From Rhizobium mongolense subsp. loessense (GTDB lineage Bacteria > Pseudomonadota > Alphaproteobacteria > Rhizobiales > Rhizobiaceae): a stretch of DNA of 64,000 bases. Below the pieces are notes generated by a model that had not been told where the DNA came from, searched no databases, and saw nothing but the letters and a program-made list of their open reading frames with translations. Below, piece after piece: positions 20,192 through 28,302 of the stretch. The stretch spans positions 1-64,000 of the forward strand of contig NZ_FMTM01000017.1 in NCBI RefSeq assembly GCF_900099775.1. Reading direction: 5' to 3'. Every line of letters starts with the position of its first letter. Position 1 is the first letter of the stretch. Made by a program: the position numbers and the translations under genes.

Positions 20192-21076
20192 ATGGATATG
20201 ATCTTCGACCGGGCCGCGATCGCTGCAAACCGCCGTCGCGCATTGAAAAACGCCGATCCGAAAGCTGCCTTTCTTCTGGATATCGCCGCCGCGGAACTTG
20301 CCGATCGGCTGGCCGTCGTCGAACGCCATTTCGAGACCGCCGTGGAACTGCACGGGATGACAGGAGCAGCGGCGCGGGCGGCAGTCGCAACAGGTAAGAT
20401 CGGTGCAATGACCCGGGTCGAGGCGGAACAGGCATTTGCCGCGCCGAATGAAGTGCTGGCCATGGCGCCACTTGAAGACGTGCCGATCGAGCCGCAGTCG
20501 GCCAACCTCGTTCTTGCCCCGCTCTGTCTGCATCTCACCAACGACACGCCAGGCGTCTTCATCCAGATTCGCCGCGCTCTCAAGCCCGACGGCCTGTTTC
20601 TTGCGGCCATCCCCGGAGCAGGAACTCTCCAGGAACTCAGGGACGTTCTGCTTGCAACGGAAGCGGAGATGACCGGAGGCGCGAGCCCGCGCGTGATCCC
20701 GTTCGCCGACGTCCGCGATGTCGGCGGCCTCCTCCAGCGTGCCGGCTTCGCGCTGCCGGTAATCGACGTCGAGACCTATACCGTCCGCTACGATTCCCTC
20801 TTCGCGCTGATGAAAGACCTGCGCGCCATGGGCATGTCCAATCCGCTCGCCGCCCGCAGCCGCAAGCCGCCCACCCGCGCATTCTTTCTGCGCGCGGCAG
20901 AAATTTATGCCGCGCGCTACTCCGATCCGGACGGGCGTATCAGGGCGACATTCTCGATCATCTATGTTTCAGGATGGGCACCGCATGAAAGCCAGCAGAA
21001 GCCGTTGCAGCCGGGCTCGGCGAAAGCGCGGCTTGCCGATGCTCTGCGTGTGGAAGAGCACAAGTTGAAGCAGTGA
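20192..21076 (+). CDS. SAM-dependent methyltransferase (BioC/NDUFAF5-like)
   Basis: This is a 294-residue class I methyltransferase of the type annotated as BioC-like or NDUFAF5-like in Alphaproteobacteria. The N-terminus MDMIFDRAAIAANRRRAL is typical. The central LKPDGLFLAAIPGAGTLQEL region and the C-terminal YSDPDGRIRATFSIIYVSGW match that family. The SAM-binding glycine motif is weak (LLDIAAAELADRL), as is usual in this subfamily. Four in-frame ATGs occur between 20180 and 20198; I use 20192. It is divergent from the comF remnant, whose 5' end it abuts. Its role may be respiratory complex I assembly, by analogy. Confidence 0.82.
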   Translation: MDMIFDRAAIAANRRRALKNADPKAAFLLDIAAAELADRLAVVERHFETAVELHGMTGAAARAAVATGKIGAMTRVEAEQAFAAPNEVLAMAPLEDVPIEPQSANLVLAPLCLHLTNDTPGVFIQIRRALKPDGLFLAAIPGAGTLQELRDVLLATEAEMTGGASPRVIPFADVRDVGGLLQRAGFALPVIDVETYTVRYDSLFALMKDLRAMGMSNPLAARSRKPPTRAFFLRAAEIYAARYSDPDGRIRATFSIIYVSGWAPHESQQKPLQPGSAKARLADALRVEEHKLKQ

Positions 21077-21099
21077 ATGGAGGCGAGCCAGTTGAACGC

Positions 21100-21267
21100 C
21101 TAGTGGTTGTCGAGGTTGTTGGACACCGTATTGAAGGTGTTTTGCAGGCCGTCGCCGAAGGTCGTCAGTCCGCCGACAAGGGCGGCTGAAATCAGGGCGG
21201 CCAGTAGACCGTACTCGACGGCGGTCGCGCCGCGAACATCTGCAAGGAAAGCTTTCAGAATACGCAT
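21100..21267 (-). CDS. Flp family type IVb pilin
   Basis: This is a 55-residue pilin beginning MRILKAFLADVRGATAVEYG. The prepilin cleavage region, the Glu/Tyr pair (EYG) and the following hydrophobic helix LLAALISAALVGGL are the Flp signature. Flp pilins build thin adhesive Tad pili. Here the pilin stands without cpaA or tad genes, so it is either a satellite pilin served by a Tad machine elsewhere or a divergent copy. A longer reading frame (to 21486) includes non-native residues; ATG 21267 gives the canonical length. Confidence 0.9.
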   Translation of the reverse strand: MRILKAFLADVRGATAVEYGLLAALISAALVGGLTTFGDGLQNTFNTVSNNLDNH

Positions 21268-21304
21268 GCGCCACCTTTCCCGCCAAGGCGGATATTCGAT
21301 TTCC

Positions 21305-21622
21305 TCAGCAGCCGGCTCCTGAACCGTACCCCTGGACAACGCAGACCGAGCCGGGCGTCTCCTGCAGGACGCTACGTCGGATCGTGTAGCGCTTGCCGTT
21401 TTCCGTTCTCGGGATCGATCCAGTCGTAATCGTATCGAACTCGGCTGGAACACTAGCGAAAACGCTCGACTTGGACTTGTCGGCAAGCATCGGAGTAAGG
21501 ATGAGCGTCAGCGCAACGACCGCGGTGCCGAAAAGCAAAGCGAGATTGAGCGCGCCCGTCCTGCGCGAAGCATTCGAGCTCTGTTCTTTTTCTCGGACAG
21601 CTTTCCAGAAATCGTCGTCCAT
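21305..21622 (-). CDS. Small conserved membrane protein of unknown function
   Basis: This is a 105-residue protein. A charged N-terminus (MDDDFWKAVREKEQSSN) precedes one transmembrane segment (about 25-47, ALNLALLFGTAVVALTLILT) and a C-terminal outer domain containing ITTGSIPRTENGKRYTIRR and two cysteines. It lies 37 bases upstream of the Flp pilin on the same strand and may be co-transcribed with it. I recognise it as a rhizobial hypothetical protein, but I know of no assigned function. Confidence 0.7.
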   Translation of the reverse strand: MDDDFWKAVREKEQSSNASRRTGALNLALLFGTAVVALTLILTPMLADKSKSSVFASVPAEFDTITTGSIPRTENGKRYTIRRSVLQETPGSVCVVQGYGSGAGC

Positions 21623-21746
21623 GCGTCAAGCCTTTTACTCACACGCCACTTGCTTGAGTGAGGCCGATCTTTGGCAGAAGGTGATAAACGATCGATTAAT
21701 AACTCTGGCCGAAACCGGCACTTTGCCGCAAGAAAGCGATAATTCG

Positions 21747-22160
21747 CTAAAGTAGATCCTGAAGCATAGGGATCAACGGCTCGTCGGCTGGCGGCATCGG
21801 ATAATCCCTCAGAGCCATGGGTTTTACCCATTTCAAAGCCTGGCCCTCCCTGCCCTGGGGAATGCCCTCATAGCGGCGGCAAACATAAAGTGGCATTAGG
21901 AGGTGAAATGTGTCGTAGCTGTGGCTGGCAAATGTCAGCGGCGCGAGGCAGGCAACCTTAGTCTTGACGCCAAGTTCTTCCTCGAGTTCGCGCACCAAGG
22001 TCTCCTCTGGAGTCTCGCCAGGTTCGACCTTGCCGCCGGGAAACTCCCACAGGCCTGCGAGCGACTTTCCCTCAGGCCGCTGCGCCAGAAGGATACGGCC
22101 GTCGGAATCGATCAGCGCGCAGGCGGCAACCAACAGAATATTCTTGCCGGCTTCACTCAT
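21747..22160 (-). CDS. mutT: 8-oxo-dGTP diphosphatase MutT
   Basis: This is a 137-residue Nudix hydrolase that removes 8-oxo-dGTP from the nucleotide pool and so prevents A:T to C:G transversions. The Nudix box is complete at residues 42-65 (GGKVEPGETPEETLVRELEE). The WEFPGGK context and the C-terminal region are MutT-like. The start overlaps the stop of the upstream acetyltransferase by four bases. The argJ-GNAT-mutT order is common in rhizobia. Confidence 0.93.
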   Translation of the reverse strand: MSEAGKNILLVAACALIDSDGRILLAQRPEGKSLAGLWEFPGGKVEPGETPEETLVRELEEELGVKTKVACLAPLTFASHSYDTFHLLMPLYVCRRYEGIPQGREGQALKWVKPMALRDYPMPPADEPLIPMLQDLL

Positions 22161-22939
22161 CGCGCCTGTTCCCGGCGCCAGTAGCTGTAGCGGTAAGCTT
22201 CGCGGAAACCGAGACGGTCATAGAGCGTCAGAGCCGGCACGTTTGCAGCCTTGACCTGCAGCCAGGCCGAGCGGGCGCTGCGCATGCGCGCCCAGCGAAG
22301 GGCAGAGGTCAGGATTTCGAGGCCGAGACCCTCCCGCCGCCGCTTCTTAGCCACCGAAAGCGACATGATGCCGGCAAGATCGTTGTCCTGAACGCAAAGC
22401 ACGGTTGCAAGCGGGCCGGTTTCCGGGTCCTCGATCATGAAGAGACCGCACGGCGGTCCGATCGCGTTAATGATCTCCGCAAGCGCCGGCTTCAGCTTCG
22501 GGGAGACTTGATCCGTCGCGAGATTGGCATCGACGAAGCGGCCGATGTCATGGGTCGGCAGGTGATCGAGCGTGTCCGGCAGTTCGGCATGCGCCAGGTC
22601 GCAGGTCATGACGATTGTCTCGTCGAAATGCGTCCATCGATGCTCTTTGACGAGATCGATTAGAACCGGCGACGCAAGCGGTGTCTGGCGAAGGACGGCC
22701 GGCCGGCCGTAAGCCTCGAATTTGCGACTGGCCTTCTCCAGCCGGATTTCGACGTCGCGATGATCGGAAGGGTCGAGCGGCACGATGGAATTCAGCCGGT
22801 TCGACGGATGGCCCGCCGTCAGCCGCACCTGCCAGCTGCCGTCATATTGCACGGAAGAAGCCGGCCACGCCCGGAAACCGACAGCTTCCAGCCTGCGTAC
22901 GAGCGGCAAATTTGCCTTTTGGGACAATGTTTCAGTCAA
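22157..22939 (-). CDS. GNAT family N-acetyltransferase
   Basis: This is about 260 residues, with a C-terminal GNAT domain: acetyl-CoA loop region KKRRREGLGLEILTSALRW and the typical ending LYDRLGFREAYRYSYW. The N-terminal half (PSNRLNSIVPLD) resembles a family acetylating an unknown small substrate. No ATG fits well. I use TTG 22939, eight bases after the argJ stop and with GGAG ten bases upstream. GTG 22963 or ATG 23032 would overlap argJ. Translation is coupled to both argJ and mutT. Confidence 0.82.
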   Translation of the reverse strand: MTETLSQKANLPLVRRLEAVGFRAWPASSVQYDGSWQVRLTAGHPSNRLNSIVPLDPSDHRDVEIRLEKASRKFEAYGRPAVLRQTPLASPVLIDLVKEHRWTHFDETIVMTCDLAHAELPDTLDHLPTHDIGRFVDANLATDQVSPKLKPALAEIINAIGPPCGLFMIEDPETGPLATVLCVQDNDLAGIMSLSVAKKRRREGLGLEILTSALRWARMRSARSAWLQVKAANVPALTLYDRLGFREAYRYSYWRREQAR

Positions 22940-22946
22940 TGAACGA

Positions 22947-24188
22947 TCAGCTCCGGTAGTCACCGTTGATCGCCACATACTCTTTTGTGAGGTCGCAGGT
23001 CCAGACCGTAGCCGCACCCGCGCCGAGCCCAATATCGACTTTAATCGGAATATCCTGCTTCTTCATCACATTCGAGGCGGCTTCCTCCGAGTAATCAGGG
23101 TCGCGCTCACCGTTAACCGCGACACGTACATCGCCGAACCAGATGGCGAGTCGATCGCGATCGGCCATCTCGCCGGCCTTGCCGACGGCCATCACGATGC
23201 GGCCCCAATTAGCGTCTTCGCCGGCGGCAGCCGTCTTCACCAGGGGCGAATTCGCGATCGAAAGTGCAATGCGCTTGGCAGCCGCATCGCTCTCTGCGCC
23301 GGTCACGTTGATTTCGAGCATCTTGGTGGCGCCTTCGCCATCACGGCAAACTTGCAGCGACAAATCCTTCAACACTTCATTGAGCGCCGCGCGGAAGGCG
23401 GCAAGGCGCTGATCGTCGGCGCGATCGATGCGGACCTGACCGTCCTCGGCGGCGGCAGCCGTCGCAAACAGCATCAGCGTATCGGAGGTGGACGTATCGC
23501 TATCCACCGTCATCGAATTGAAGGTCGGGCCGACGCCGTCCGAAAGCAGTGCCTGCAGGGCGGCCGGCGCGATATCGGCATCCGTCACGACGAAGGAGAG
23601 CATGGTCGCCATGTCGGGTGCGATCATGCCGGCGCCCTTGGCAATGCCGTTGATCGTCACTTTCACGCCGCCGATTTCGGCACTGCGGGTCGAAACCTTC
23701 GGATAGGTGTCCGTGGTCATGATCGCCTTGGCGGCTTCGAACCAGAAATCGCCAGTCGCCTCGGCATGCATCCTGTCGAGAACACCTGCGAATTTCATCG
23801 CATCCAGCGGCTCGCCGATCACCCCGGTCGACGCCAGATAGACTTCATTCTCGGCGCAGCCGACGGCAGCTGCAGCCGACTTTGCCGTCAAGGCGGTCGC
23901 CTGGCGTCCCTTCAGGCCGGTGAAGGCATTGGCGTTGCCAGAGTTGACAACGACGGCGCGCGCCAGGCCGTGCGGCAGATTGCCACGGCAGAAGTCGACG
24001 GGCGCCGACGGGCACTTCGATCGCGTGAAAACCCCCGCAACAGCGGCCGGCCTGTCGAAGACCATCATCAGCACGTCGGTCCGGTTCTTATACTTGATGC
24101 CTGCGGAAGCGGTCGCCATGCGCACGCCGCGCAGCGCCGGCATCGTGGCAAAGGTTTTCGGAGCGAGCGGAGAAACGGAACCGGACAT
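22947..24188 (-). CDS. argJ: Bifunctional ornithine acetyltransferase / N-acetylglutamate synthase
   Basis: This is a 413-residue ArgJ. It transfers the acetyl group from N-acetylornithine to glutamate, recycling acetyl in arginine synthesis. The precursor self-cleaves before a threonine: the motif KGAGMIAPDMATMLSFV is intact with T195 as the nucleophile. I chose ATG 24188 (MSGSVSPLAP) as the family start; the frame is open for 23 codons more. It follows the parvulin gene on the same strand after a strong terminator, so it probably has its own promoter. argH lies at 50.9 kb. Confidence 0.95.
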   Translation of the reverse strand: MSGSVSPLAPKTFATMPALRGVRMATASAGIKYKNRTDVLMMVFDRPAAVAGVFTRSKCPSAPVDFCRGNLPHGLARAVVVNSGNANAFTGLKGRQATALTAKSAAAAVGCAENEVYLASTGVIGEPLDAMKFAGVLDRMHAEATGDFWFEAAKAIMTTDTYPKVSTRSAEIGGVKVTINGIAKGAGMIAPDMATMLSFVVTDADIAPAALQALLSDGVGPTFNSMTVDSDTSTSDTLMLFATAAAAEDGQVRIDRADDQRLAAFRAALNEVLKDLSLQVCRDGEGATKMLEINVTGAESDAAAKRIALSIANSPLVKTAAAGEDANWGRIVMAVGKAGEMADRDRLAIWFGDVRVAVNGERDPDYSEEAASNVMKKQDIPIKVDIGLGAGAATVWTCDLTKEYVAINGDYRS

Positions 24189-24271
24189 GAGGATCGACCT
24201 AGCTATAGGCATTTCCAGGCGACTTGGAAAACGGTTCGCCGTCAGGAAATGCGACAACAGAGGATAGTGAA

Positions 24272-24292
24272 GGGCCCGGAAGAACCGGGCCC
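24272..24292 (-). terminator. Terminator after the parvulin gene
   Basis: A perfect 8-bp GC stem GGGCCCGG / CCGGGCCC with a 5-base loop lies 11 bases beyond the parvulin stop. On the minus strand it is followed by TTCACT, a poor U-tract, so termination may be incomplete and allow some read-through into argJ. Confidence 0.65.
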
Positions 24293-24302
24293 TGGATGGA
24301 AA

Positions 24303-25181
24303 TTACTGCTGCGGCTGCGTGGCTGGCGCCTGCTGCTTGTTTGCGTCGTCGTAACCCTTGCGGAGCGTTTCGTCCATGATATCGACCTTGGACGTTTCCT
24401 TCGCCTTGGCGAGGAGTGCAAGGTACTTATCGCGCATGACAAGCTGACGAACCTGGTCCTTGACCTGATCAAGCGGCGGCGGCGGAGCGTCGCGCTTGTC
24501 CTCGACCTTGATGACATGGAAGCCGAAATCGGTCTTCACGGGCGTCTTGGAATAGGTGCCCTTTTCGAGAGAGAAGGCTGCGTCCTCGAATTCCTTGACC
24601 ATGCGACCCTTGGTAAAGTAGCCGAGATCGCCACCGTCAGCCTTGTTCGGATCGGTGGACTTTTCCTTGGCAAGTTCTGCAAAGTCCTTGCCGCCATCCA
24701 GCTGCTTGATGACATCCTTGGCCTCTTCCTCGGTTTTCACGAGGATGTGGCGAGCATGAACTTCTTCCTGCTTGGGAAGGGCTGCAACTTCCTTGTCGTA
24801 GCGCGCCTTCACTTCATCGTCGGTAACGGTATCGACGACATGCTTCTTGAAATAGGCATTGTGGAGTTCGCGATCCGAGAGGTACTGTATGCGCTTCTTG
24901 AATTCGCTGGTCTGATCGAGCTTCTCGGCAGCGGCATCGCCGGCGAGCAGCTTCACGTCGATCGCGGCCGAAAGCGCCGCAACCTTCTTCTGATCGTCCG
25001 GGAGCTGGGCGAGCTGGGGATCGAGGTTGGCGACGGCCAGATCGAGTTCCGACTGATGAATCTCAAGGTCGCCGACCTTGGCAACGACTGCATCCGGCTT
25101 GTCTTCCGCATAGACCGGCGCCTGAAGCGCAACAAAAGTTGCAAGCGCCATCACGGCGAGTTTGTTGTAGCTCAACATCAA
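24303..25181 (-). CDS. Periplasmic parvulin-type peptidyl-prolyl isomerase
   Basis: This is 292 residues: a signal peptide (about 1-25, ending YAEDKPDAVV), an N-terminal helical chaperone domain as in PrsA/SurA, and a PpiC rotamase domain near 130-225 (EVHARHILVKTEEEAKDVIKQL and GDLGYFTKGRMVKEFEDAAF). It ends in a Gln-rich tail. It should help fold exported proteins. It is divergent from secA across 244 bases, a sensible pairing of export and folding functions. Confidence 0.93.
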   Translation of the reverse strand: MMLSYNKLAVMALATFVALQAPVYAEDKPDAVVAKVGDLEIHQSELDLAVANLDPQLAQLPDDQKKVAALSAAIDVKLLAGDAAAEKLDQTSEFKKRIQYLSDRELHNAYFKKHVVDTVTDDEVKARYDKEVAALPKQEEVHARHILVKTEEEAKDVIKQLDGGKDFAELAKEKSTDPNKADGGDLGYFTKGRMVKEFEDAAFSLEKGTYSKTPVKTDFGFHVIKVEDKRDAPPPPLDQVKDQVRQLVMRDKYLALLAKAKETSKVDIMDETLRKGYDDANKQQAPATQPQQ

Positions 25182-25281
25182 ATAACCTTTCAGAGTTACA
25201 TCACCGGTTTCAGCATTCGTGAATCCAGCCCAAAACAGCCATCAACACTGGAATGTGGCCTTTCTATATCAGCCAAATCCG

Positions 25282-25310
25282 TTGACATCATTCGACCCCC
25301 CTCTTATCTG
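25282..25310 (+). promoter_or_regulatory. Putative secA promoter
   Basis: A -35 box TTGACA (25282-25287) and a -10 box TATCTG (25305-25310) are separated by 17 bases. They lie about 115 bases before the secA ATG, in the divergent region shared with the parvulin gene. The spacing is ideal. The call rests on sequence match only. Confidence 0.55.
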
Positions 25311-25425
25311 TCACGCAACCTCGCGTCCAGAAAAGTTTCCTGGCGTTTCGAGACGTGTGCCTGATTTTCGGCTGGGTGTGCGTATAAGAAAAGCCGGGGA
25401 AGAATATTGAGAAAGGACCAGTCAT

Positions 25426-28140
25426 ATGGTCAGCTTCGGCGGTATCGCCCGCAAAATATTTGGCTCTGCCAATGATCGCCGCGTGCGGTCCTTCCAGCCG
25501 AAAGTCGCCGCCATCAACTCGATCGAAGAGAAGACGAGGGCCTTGAGCGACGAACAGCTCGCCGCCCAGACGGTGGAATTCCGCAAGATGCTGGCGAACG
25601 GGAAGACGCTCGACGACATCCTCGTTCCGGCATTCGCCGTCGTGCGGGAAGCCTCGCGCCGCGTACTCGGCCTGCGGCCTTTTGACGTACAGCTTGTCGG
25701 CGGCATGATCCTGCATTCGAACGCCATAGCCGAAATGAAGACCGGTGAAGGTAAGACGCTGGTTGCGACGCTTCCGGTTTACCTGAATGCGCTTTCCGGC
25801 AAGGGTGTCCACGTCGTTACCGTCAACGACTATCTTGCCCGCCGCGACGCTGCCAACATGGGCCGTATCTACAACTTCCTCGGGCTCACCACAGGCGTCA
25901 TCGTCCATGGATTGTCGGATGAGGAGCGCGCTGCCGCTTACAATTGCGACATCACCTACGCCACGAACAACGAACTCGGCTTCGATTATCTTCGCGACAA
26001 TATGAAGTATGAGAAGGGCCAGATGGTCCAGCGCGGCCACAACTTCGCGATCGTCGACGAAGTGGACTCGATCCTGGTTGACGAGGCACGCACGCCGCTG
26101 ATCATCTCAGGTCCGCTCGACGACCGCTCCGATCTCTATAACACGATCGACGCTTTCATTCCGCTCTTGTCGGGAGAAGATTACGAAATCGACGAGAAGC
26201 AACGTTCGGCGAACTTTTCTGAAGTTGGTACTGAAAAGCTCGAAGGTCTCCTAAAGCAGGCCGGCCTCCTGAAAGGCAGCGCGCTCTACGACATAGAAAA
26301 CGTCGCGATCGTCCATCACATCAACAATGCGCTGAAGGCCCATAAACTCTTCCAGCGCGACAAGGACTACATCGTGCGCAATGGTGAAATCGTCATCATC
26401 GACGAATTCACTGGCCGCATGATGCCGGGCCGCCGCTATTCGGAGGGCCAGCACCAAGCGCTGGAAGCCAAGGAAAAGGTGCAGATCCAGCCGGAAAACC
26501 AGACGCTGGCACAGATCACCTTCCAGAACTATTTCCGCATGTACGGAAAGCTCGCCGGGATGACCGGTACGGCGCAGACTGAAGCGGAAGAATTCGGCAA
26601 CATCTACGGCCTCGATGTAATCGAAGTGCCGACCAACCTGCCGATCCAGCGTATCGACGAAGACGACGAGGTCTACCGGACCTTCGAGGAGAAGTACAAA
26701 GCGATCATCGCCGAGATCGCAGACGCCCAGAAGCGCGGCCAGCCGGTGCTCGTCGGCACGACCTCCATCGAGAAATCCGAACTTCTGGCTGAGCTGATGC
26801 GCAAGCAGGGCTTCAAGGACTTCCAGGTCCTGAACGCCCGCTATCACGAGCAGGAAGCGTATATCGTTGCGCAAGCAGGCGTGCCGGGCGCGGTCACGAT
26901 CGCCACCAACATGGCGGGCCGCGGTACCGACATCCAGCTCGGCGGCAACCTCGACATGCGCATCGAACGCGAGCTTGGCGAGGTCGAGCCTGGCCCGGAA
27001 CGCGACGTGAAGATTGCAGCGATCGCCGAGGAGATCCAGAAACTCAAGGAGCAGGCGATCGCCGCCGGCGGTCTCTACGTCATCGCGACGGAACGCCATG
27101 AAAGTCGCCGCATCGACAATCAGCTCCGTGGCCGTTCCGGCCGTCAGGGCGACCCGGGCCGCTCCAAGTTCTATCTGTCGCTTCAGGACGACCTGATGCG
27201 CATCTTCGGCTCTGATCGCATGGACGGGATGCTCCAGAAGCTTGGTCTCAAGGAAGGCGAGGCAATTGTCCATCCCTGGATCAACAAAGCTCTGGAGCGC
27301 GCCCAGAAGAAGGTCGAGGCCCGCAACTTCGATATCCGCAAGAACCTCCTGAAATACGACGACGTGTTGAACGATCAGCGCAAGGTGATCTTCGAACAGC
27401 GCCTGGAACTGATGGAAGCTTCGAACATCTCCGAGACCGTTTCGGATATGCGCCGCGAAGTCATCGAGGACCTCGTCGAGAAGCATATTCCCGAGCGCGC
27501 CTATGCCGAGCAATGGGACGCTACCGGATTGAAGGAGCAGGTTGCCGCGCTTCTCAACCTCGATCTGCCAATCGAGGACTGGGTGAAAGAAGAAGGCATT
27601 GGTGAAGACGATATCCGCGAACGTCTGACGGAAGCTGCCAACGGGGCCTTCACCGAAAAAGCAGAGCGTTTTGGCCCGGATATCATGCATTATGTCGAGC
27701 GTTCGATCGTGATGCAGACGTTGGACCATCTTTGGCGCGAGCACATCGTCAACCTCGATCACCTGCGCTCCGTCATCGGCTTCCGCGGCTATGCCCAGCG
27801 CGATCCGCTGCAGGAATACAAATCCGAAGCCTTTGAGCTCTTCCAGACGCTGCTGAACAGCTTGCGCGAGGCTGTGACGGCGCAGTTGATGCGCGTCGAA
27901 TTGGTGCAGCAGGCGCCCGCCGAGCCGGAACTGCCGGTCATGCAAGCCCAGCACTTGGACCCCGACACGGGCGAGAATGATTTCGCGCCGATCTACCAGG
28001 CATCCGAAGTGATCATCTCGCCGGAAAACCGGGATCCGAACAACCCGGCTACCTGGGGCAAGGTCGGCCGCAACGAGCCGTGCCCCTGCGGTTCTGGCAA
28101 GAAATTCAAGCACTGCCACGGTGCATTTGCCGAAGCCTAA
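25426..28140 (+). CDS. secA: Preprotein translocase ATPase SecA
   Basis: This is a 904-residue SecA that drives unfolded preproteins through SecYEG. The Walker A MKTGEGKT is at 104-111, DEVDSILVDEARTPL carries the Walker B DEAR, and the preprotein crosslinking, helical wing and scaffold domains follow. The C-terminus keeps the zinc/SecB-binding motif with C886, C888, C897 and H898 (CPCGSGKKFKHCH). GAAAGGA before the ATG is a good ribosome-binding site. The gene is monocistronic, with its own terminator. A very long open frame on the opposite strand is a codon-bias artefact. Confidence 0.98.
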   Translation: MVSFGGIARKIFGSANDRRVRSFQPKVAAINSIEEKTRALSDEQLAAQTVEFRKMLANGKTLDDILVPAFAVVREASRRVLGLRPFDVQLVGGMILHSNAIAEMKTGEGKTLVATLPVYLNALSGKGVHVVTVNDYLARRDAANMGRIYNFLGLTTGVIVHGLSDEERAAAYNCDITYATNNELGFDYLRDNMKYEKGQMVQRGHNFAIVDEVDSILVDEARTPLIISGPLDDRSDLYNTIDAFIPLLSGEDYEIDEKQRSANFSEVGTEKLEGLLKQAGLLKGSALYDIENVAIVHHINNALKAHKLFQRDKDYIVRNGEIVIIDEFTGRMMPGRRYSEGQHQALEAKEKVQIQPENQTLAQITFQNYFRMYGKLAGMTGTAQTEAEEFGNIYGLDVIEVPTNLPIQRIDEDDEVYRTFEEKYKAIIAEIADAQKRGQPVLVGTTSIEKSELLAELMRKQGFKDFQVLNARYHEQEAYIVAQAGVPGAVTIATNMAGRGTDIQLGGNLDMRIERELGEVEPGPERDVKIAAIAEEIQKLKEQAIAAGGLYVIATERHESRRIDNQLRGRSGRQGDPGRSKFYLSLQDDLMRIFGSDRMDGMLQKLGLKEGEAIVHPWINKALERAQKKVEARNFDIRKNLLKYDDVLNDQRKVIFEQRLELMEASNISETVSDMRREVIEDLVEKHIPERAYAEQWDATGLKEQVAALLNLDLPIEDWVKEEGIGEDDIRERLTEAANGAFTEKAERFGPDIMHYVERSIVMQTLDHLWREHIVNLDHLRSVIGFRGYAQRDPLQEYKSEAFELFQTLLNSLREAVTAQLMRVELVQQAPAEPELPVMQAQHLDPDTGENDFAPIYQASEVIISPENRDPNNPATWGKVGRNEPCPCGSGKKFKHCHGAFAEA

Positions 28141-28160
28141 GCGAGGGCAGGCAGTTCAAG

Positions 28161-28189
28161 AATGCCGCCTTCGGGCGGCATTTCTTTTG
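28161..28189 (+). terminator. secA intrinsic terminator
   Basis: A 9-bp stem AATGCCGCC / GGCGGCATT with a stable TTCG tetraloop is followed by TTCTTTT, 20 bases after the secA stop. It is a textbook rho-independent terminator. Confidence 0.92.
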
Positions 28190-28302
28190 TGCGAAACGAA
28201 CTGGCGGCTAAGGATAATGTGCTCGCCACAACCGTTTCTTAATCCTGATCTGACAAGACTTCTGACACGATTTGCCTGAGTTCAGAGTGTTGCGTGTTCG
28301 TA

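Noticed and set aside
22785..25364. 859-residue open frame on the plus strand across argJ and the parvulin gene
   Set aside because: It is antisense to two well-recognised genes, is low in recognisable motifs and rich in Arg/His/Gly, as expected from the complementary frame of high-GC coding DNA.
26251..28119. 622-residue open frame on the minus strand inside secA
   Set aside because: It is a codon-bias shadow of secA; the peptide has no domain and repeats typical complementary-strand composition.
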